Assembly: GCF_008297955.1 (NCBI RefSeq)
Contig: NZ_VTPY01000001.1
Coordinates: forward strand, 620,001 to 684,000
Reading direction: 5' to 3'
Source of the DNA: Billgrantia pellis
GTDB taxonomy: Bacteria > Pseudomonadota > Gammaproteobacteria > Pseudomonadales > Halomonadaceae
Length of the DNA: 64,000 nt
Numbering within the stretch: the first letter of the stretch is position 1; every line of letters starts with the position of its first letter. Shown one piece after another: positions 60,158 through 64,000 of the stretch. The notes under the pieces are model-generated. The model worked only from the letters and a program-made list of their open reading frames with translations. It made no database searches and was not told the origin of the DNA. The position numbers were made by a program, and so were the translations under genes.

Positions 60158-60898
60158 ATGACCACTGGCTCTCTCTCCCCCCATATTCTCATGACCCGCA
60201 AGTTGGAGAGCATCTTCGCCCTTTCCGACGAGGAGAGGCAGGCGCTCCAGGACTTGCCGGTGCGAATCAAGACCATCAAGTCAGGCCAGGACATCGTGCG
60301 CATCGGCGATCGCCCTACCCAATGCTGTCTGATCCTTGAGGGCTTCACCTGTGTCTACAAGCTGACTGCTGAAGGTAAGCGCCAGATCATGGCACTCCAT
60401 GTTCCCGGTGATATCCCCGATCTGCAAAGCCTTCACCTGAAGGTGATGGACAACAGCATAGCCCCGATTAGATCCAGTACCGTCGGGTTCATCCAGCATG
60501 AGGACGTGCGCCAGGCATGCGAGCGGCATCCTCGCCTCACCGCAGCCTTCTGGCGCGAGACGTTGGTGGATGCTTCGATCTCGCGGGAATGGCTGCTCAA
60601 TATCGGGCAGCGAGAGGCGTATACCCGGCTTGCCCATCTTCTTTGTGAGTTCCTGCTGCGACTGAAAGCGGTGGGGCTTGTCGAAGGCGATACCTTCGGC
60701 TTGCCGATTACCCAAGTTGAAATGGCGGATGCGATTGGCACCAGTGCGGTCCATATGAATCGGATTCTGCAAGCGCTGCGCGCAGATGGCTTGATTCAGA
60801 CACAGGGAACACAGGTAACCGTGCCTGACTGGGAGAAGTTGAAGAAAGCGGGCGACTTCGATCCGGTCTACCTTCACTTGGAGGGCGGTGAAACATGA
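60158..60898 (+). CDS. Crp/Fnr-family transcriptional regulator
   Basis: 246 residues from ATG 60158 (GGAG 7 bases upstream; an in-frame GTG at 60116 is weaker). The cyclic-nucleotide-binding fold has IKSGQDIVRIGDRPTQCCLI, FTCVYKLTAEGKRQIMALHV and PGDIPDLQSLHLKVM. The Crp-type winged helix is FGLPITQVEMADAIGTSAVH with MNRILQALRADGLIQTQG. The N-terminal Cys cluster of oxygen-sensing FNR is missing, and the cAMP-contact residues of CRP are not obvious. The signal is therefore unknown. It appears monocistronic. Confidence 0.88.
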   Translation: MTTGSLSPHILMTRKLESIFALSDEERQALQDLPVRIKTIKSGQDIVRIGDRPTQCCLILEGFTCVYKLTAEGKRQIMALHVPGDIPDLQSLHLKVMDNSIAPIRSSTVGFIQHEDVRQACERHPRLTAAFWRETLVDASISREWLLNIGQREAYTRLAHLLCEFLLRLKAVGLVEGDTFGLPITQVEMADAIGTSAVHMNRILQALRADGLIQTQGTQVTVPDWEKLKKAGDFDPVYLHLEGGET

Positions 60899-60909
60899 GT
60901 TTGGTAATC

Positions 60910-60934
60910 AGCCGGGCCGTGAGCCGGCCCGGCT
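60910..60934 (+). terminator. GC-rich hairpin after the Crp/Fnr gene
   Basis: AGCCGGGCCG (60910-60919) and CGGCCCGGCT (60925-60934) form a perfect 10-bp stem with a 5-base loop, 11 bases after the stop. No T-run follows, so it is a probable but atypical terminator. The remaining interval to 61186 is AT-richer and shows no gene. Confidence 0.5.
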
Positions 60935-61186
60935 ATGATGAGATGAGAGGCTGATCAAATCTGAGTAAATTAATGTATACGTTAGAGGCATCAATTAAAA
61001 CCAATGACAGAGAGACACTCCATTGATTCTCTAGTGTTTTGAACTTAACAGATCGGTCCTGAAAGGTGAAGATAACTGCAGAACCCGACGTGAACCAGGG
61101 CCAGCGGGAATGGCAGCCGATGCCAACGGCTCGCGGTCGTTAGTCAACTGCCGATTTTCTAGACGGCGAGGTGCGTGGCCTTCTCA

Positions 61187-61405
61187 TCAGCTTAGCTTTC
61201 TTGTGACCGTGCAGTAGCATACATCGTCCTCGATACTGTCAATGCGAACAACAACTGGGCGATCCTCAGCCGGGTCTTCGGTAAACAGGAGCCAGCTATT
61301 GGAATCGAAGCCCCGGACATATTCTTTGCCCACCTCAGGTTTTTCCACCTGATTCGTGCCAATCTCCGTGGTCATGCCAACCTCAAGTTGCCTAATATCT
61401 TGCAT
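61187..61405 (-). CDS. Hypothetical protein of 72 residues
   Basis: ATG 61405 has CAGGAG 7 bases upstream. The product is acidic and soluble: MQDIRQLEVGMTTEIGTNQV, then FDSNSWLLFTEDPAEDRPVV and a C-terminal IEDDVCYCTVTRKLS. It may be a small beta-barrel. No family was recognised and no operon partner is evident. Confidence 0.6.
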   Translation of the reverse strand: MQDIRQLEVGMTTEIGTNQVEKPEVGKEYVRGFDSNSWLLFTEDPAEDRPVVVRIDSIEDDVCYCTVTRKLS

Positions 61406-61935
61406 GTCTATCTCCTGTGCCGTTTTTCTCGCTTAGTTACGGGACCGCATGAAGCCGTACCGCTGTACCTGCGTATTGTCGATGACTATGATTAGTTTAG
61501 TTCATACTTGCCGCTCCTATTGACCTCCGTGGCAACCATTAGGGTAGCGCATCCTCCTTGCGAGGACGTGGTGCATCTGAAGCCGGTGGCCGGATGATAA
61601 TGATGCCAATTGTCATGTGGTGCGTATCGGCTGTACATGGTTCCATGCTGGAGCGGCACGTTCGCGTATACAGCAATAGGTTGGACAGCGGCTGAGCAAC
61701 ACTGGCAGACGCGAGCCAGCATCCACTCCGACGAGGTCAGTGTCTGCGACTTTGTGGAACAGCTGAAAACCCAGTGCATCACACTACTACCTGGCTCGCC
61801 TGGAGGAGGAGGGAATGTTCTTCGATTCCGCTTCGTCTCGCTTGTCGGGGCTTCGGTCCGTGCCTAGCTTAGAGTACTAGCAATCGCTGAAACGTCTAAA
61901 TTAGAAACCTTATTCTGCCGTACAGAGAGAGTGCC
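61406..61935 (+). other. Interval without a convincing gene
   Basis: About 530 bases of lower G+C. A 96-codon minus-strand frame (61492-61782) with many Cys and His residues and an 85-codon plus-strand frame (61610-61867) overlap each other. Neither has a clear ribosome site or a recognisable domain. The interval presumably contains the promoter of the exoprotein gene at 61936. Confidence 0.4.
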
Positions 61936-64000
61936 ATGTCAGTGCGTGTTGATTACCAGGTCACGAGCCAGTGGAACTCAGGCTTCGTCTTTGATGTTGC
62001 GGTTACTAACGACGGTTCACTGCCCATCGAAGATTACCAGGTGGGGTTCGACCTGCCGGGCTTGGTGACGGATGTCTGGGGTGGCCGGATCGTCGCCCAA
62101 GAAGGTCAACGCTACGAGATCATGGACGACGATGAGGACAACAACATCGCGCCGGGGGAGACGGTTAGCTTCAAGGTCAAGAGCGTTGACGGTAACTCAC
62201 AGATGCCGACCCGCTTCAGCGTCAGCGACCAGCCGGTGATCGTAGACGACCAGGCAAGCGACGAGACTGATAACGTCGAGGCGGCATTCGTTGACGGCGT
62301 GGCCAAGGTTGAGCCCGGCATCACCGCCGGGGAGCTGGAAACTCTGCTCAATAGCGCACCGATGGGTGCCACCGTGCGCTTGGCCGAAGGAGAGTTCATT
62401 CTCGACGATTCCGTGACCGTCACGCGCTCGGATGTCTCGCTGATCGGGGCCGGCACGGGCAGGACGACGATCACCTTCACCGACACGGCGCTCGAGCGCG
62501 ACGCCTCGCATGGACTACTTTTCGAGGGAAAAGGCATAGCCAGCGCCGGCCGGCTGCGGGCGGATGCCGAGGAAGGCAACGACACGATCACACTCGAAAA
62601 TAACCACGGCCTGGCCTCCGGCGACACGGTGCGCATCTGGCAGGATAACGACGAGGAGTATTTTGCCGAGATTGGCAACACCACCTGGCAGGGCGGCACG
62701 AATACGCCGCTGCGCACCAGCATGGCGAACATCGTCGAGATCGACGGCAGTACAGCCACGCTCGACCGGGGCGTGCACTTTGATTTTGACGGCGGCGAAG
62801 CCAAGATTCAGCGCGTCGATGCGTTGGAGAATGTTGCCCTGGAGGGGCTTTCCATCGGTTATCGCCTCGGTACTCCCGATCCGGGAGCGTTCAGCAACGA
62901 ACTGCCCACTTTCACTAATTATCACGCCGTCGAGTTCATCGGTACTGTCGGGGCTAGCATCTCGGACGTCGAGGTCATCAACGGGCCCTCAGTCGCCTTC
63001 GTCGCCAATCGCTCTGTCGATATTAGCGCCAACAATCTCCATGCCCAGGGCGCCTTCAACAAGGGCAGCGGAGGTAACGGCTATGCCTATGAGCTGTACG
63101 AGAGCTACGACGGCACTTTTACTAACCTGAACGACAGCGGAATGCGCCACAGCGTATTGTTCGCCTCCTGGCGCTCGTCCGTTGGCAATGATATTCACGT
63201 CGAATTCACGGACCGCGACATTAACTTCCATGGCGGACAGGATCATGACAACGTAGTGAGGGTCTCGCAATCCGTTCGCGATCCGGCGCTTGATAACATG
63301 TCGCCCACCCTATGGATCAACCAGGGTGGGGAAAGCTTCGGGGCACCAACCGACCCGACCGCCAACCAGGTGATGCTTGACTATGTCGTGGGGACGCGGC
63401 GCAACGACGTGGTGCCGGGATCCGATGATGGCGTCTTTCTGGATGGGGCCAAGGGTCACGACACACTGCTAGGCGGCGTTGACGACGACCTTCTGCATGG
63501 CGGCCCAGGCAACGATAGGCTTGAAGGCGGCACGGGTCACGACACGGCGCTGATGCAGGGAACCTACGCGACCTATGACATCCGGCCCATGCCGGACAAT
63601 AGCCTGTTCCTTGATGGCTGGGGCGACGACGATGTACTGGTCGACATCGAGCGGGCGGTCTTCGCCGACGGCACAGTTCTCGACGTGGAATCGCGCACGG
63701 TCACGTCCGGATCGGCGCCGGCAATTCCCTCCGCCGAAGAGATTCTCGCCGACGATACCCTTATCTTTCCGGTCAAAGAGGATGAGGTGTCGCTGGAGGA
63801 GCCGCCGGACGCAGATGTCGTCGCGTCGGTTCGCTTCGAGAGCGTCAGCCGTTGGACGAGCGGCTATGTGATGGGCGTCGAGATCACCAACGACTCCGAG
63901 ACGAGCATCGACGATCCCAGCATAAGTTTCGAGCTGCCTGCCAAGATCACCCAGTTCTACGGGGCGAACCTGATCTCACGGGAAGGCGACACCTACACCC
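61936..64000 (+). CDS. Secreted RTX protein with CBM2-like modules and right-handed beta-helix, 3' end outside the window
   Basis: The frame from ATG 61936 is open to the right edge (688 codons). Residues 1-95 form a CBM2-like beta-sandwich (VDYQVTSQWNSGFVFDVAVT, GFDLPGLVTDVWG). A polysaccharide-lyase or epimerase-like beta-helix follows from about 115, with VRLAEGEFILDDSVTVTRSD and VSLIGAGTGRTTITFTD. RTX repeats at about 490-545 (GHDTLLGG, GGPGNDRLEGGTGHDTA) end with the family-typical IERAVFADGTVLD. A second CBM2-like module starts near 632 (SVRFESVSRWTSGYVMGVEI). No Sec signal peptide is present, as expected for type I secretion. It likely acts on a polysaccharide, but catalytic residues could not be identified. 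Confidence 0.82.
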   Translation, partial: MSVRVDYQVTSQWNSGFVFDVAVTNDGSLPIEDYQVGFDLPGLVTDVWGGRIVAQEGQRYEIMDDDEDNNIAPGETVSFKVKSVDGNSQMPTRFSVSDQPVIVDDQASDETDNVEAAFVDGVAKVEPGITAGELETLLNSAPMGATVRLAEGEFILDDSVTVTRSDVSLIGAGTGRTTITFTDTALERDASHGLLFEGKGIASAGRLRADAEEGNDTITLENNHGLASGDTVRIWQDNDEEYFAEIGNTTWQGGTNTPLRTSMANIVEIDGSTATLDRGVHFDFDGGEAKIQRVDALENVALEGLSIGYRLGTPDPGAFSNELPTFTNYHAVEFIGTVGASISDVEVINGPSVAFVANRSVDISANNLHAQGAFNKGSGGNGYAYELYESYDGTFTNLNDSGMRHSVLFASWRSSVGNDIHVEFTDRDINFHGGQDHDNVVRVSQSVRDPALDNMSPTLWINQGGESFGAPTDPTANQVMLDYVVGTRRNDVVPGSDDGVFLDGAKGHDTLLGGVDDDLLHGGPGNDRLEGGTGHDTALMQGTYATYDIRPMPDNSLFLDGWGDDDVLVDIERAVFADGTVLDVESRTVTSGSAPAIPSAEEILADDTLIFPVKEDEVSLEEPPDADVVASVRFESVSRWTSGYVMGVEITNDSETSIDDPSISFELPAKITQFYGANLISREGDTYT

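Noticed and set aside
61492..61782. Cys/His-rich minus-strand frame of 96 codons
   Set aside because: It has no clear ribosome site, no recognisable fold and an overlapping plus-strand frame of similar quality, so it was left as an unassigned interval.
1..64000. CRISPR arrays, tRNA or rRNA genes and insertion sequences
   Set aside because: No regularly spaced short repeats, cloverleaf sequences or recognisable transposase were found.

Overview
The window looks like chromosomal DNA of a halophilic or marine gammaproteobacterium, most likely a Halomonas relative. The reasons are high G+C, strongly acidic proteins, a TRAP transporter next to sugar-acid catabolic genes, and RTX and FHA-like exoproteins. 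No rRNA, tRNA, CRISPR array or intact mobile element was seen.

Layout. (1) 1-1.7 kb, minus strand: the 5' part of an LTA-synthase/sulfatase-type membrane enzyme and a small stress-type membrane protein. (2) 2.1-39.4 kb, all on the plus strand: the centrepiece. An AraC-type regulator is followed by a TolC-type outer-membrane channel, a SapC-family protein that appears to start at TTG, and one uninterrupted 8704-codon gene. That gene encodes an LEPR-XLL giant exoprotein: a basic N-terminus with LEPRMLL, thousands of residues of FHA-like and Gly/Ala-rich repeats, an internal coiled coil, RTX blocks and an acidic C-terminus. After it come tightly spaced or overlapping genes for an unknown 285-residue protein, a GAF-TM-HlyD protein, a PqqD-like/M50-protease/HlyD protein, a shortened SecA-like ATPase and a small periplasmic adaptor. 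There is no ABC-type (HlyB) exporter. I read this as a dedicated export system in which a SecA paralogue replaces the ABC ATPase.

(3) 39.7-44.1 kb: a CorC/CNNM transporter, an amidase remnant, a hipA-type toxin followed by an HTH antitoxin (toxin first), a 37-codon small ORF and a CAP-domain secreted protein. (4) 44.1-59.4 kb: a sugar-acid catabolic island. It holds an FAD-dependent 2-hydroxyacid oxidase with a single-base frameshift, L-fuconate dehydratase, three SDRs, PdxA2 and DUF1537 kinase (D-threonate type), a complete TRAP transporter, an Ldh-family dehydrogenase, a GntR/FadR regulator, a UxaA-type dehydratase and a fumarylacetoacetase-family hydrolase. A shared TGTCATAC-type palindromic site lies upstream of at least three transcription units and probably binds the GntR protein. 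L-fuconate-like acids would be dehydrated, oxidised and cleaved to pyruvate plus lactate, while PdxA2/DtnK would handle a C4 acid.

(5) 59.5-64 kb: a 53-residue basic protein, a Crp/Fnr regulator, a 72-residue protein, about 530 bases without a convincing gene, and a large exoprotein running off the right edge. That protein has a CBM2-like module, a beta-helix, RTX repeats and a second CBM2-like module, and is probably a polysaccharide-acting enzyme.
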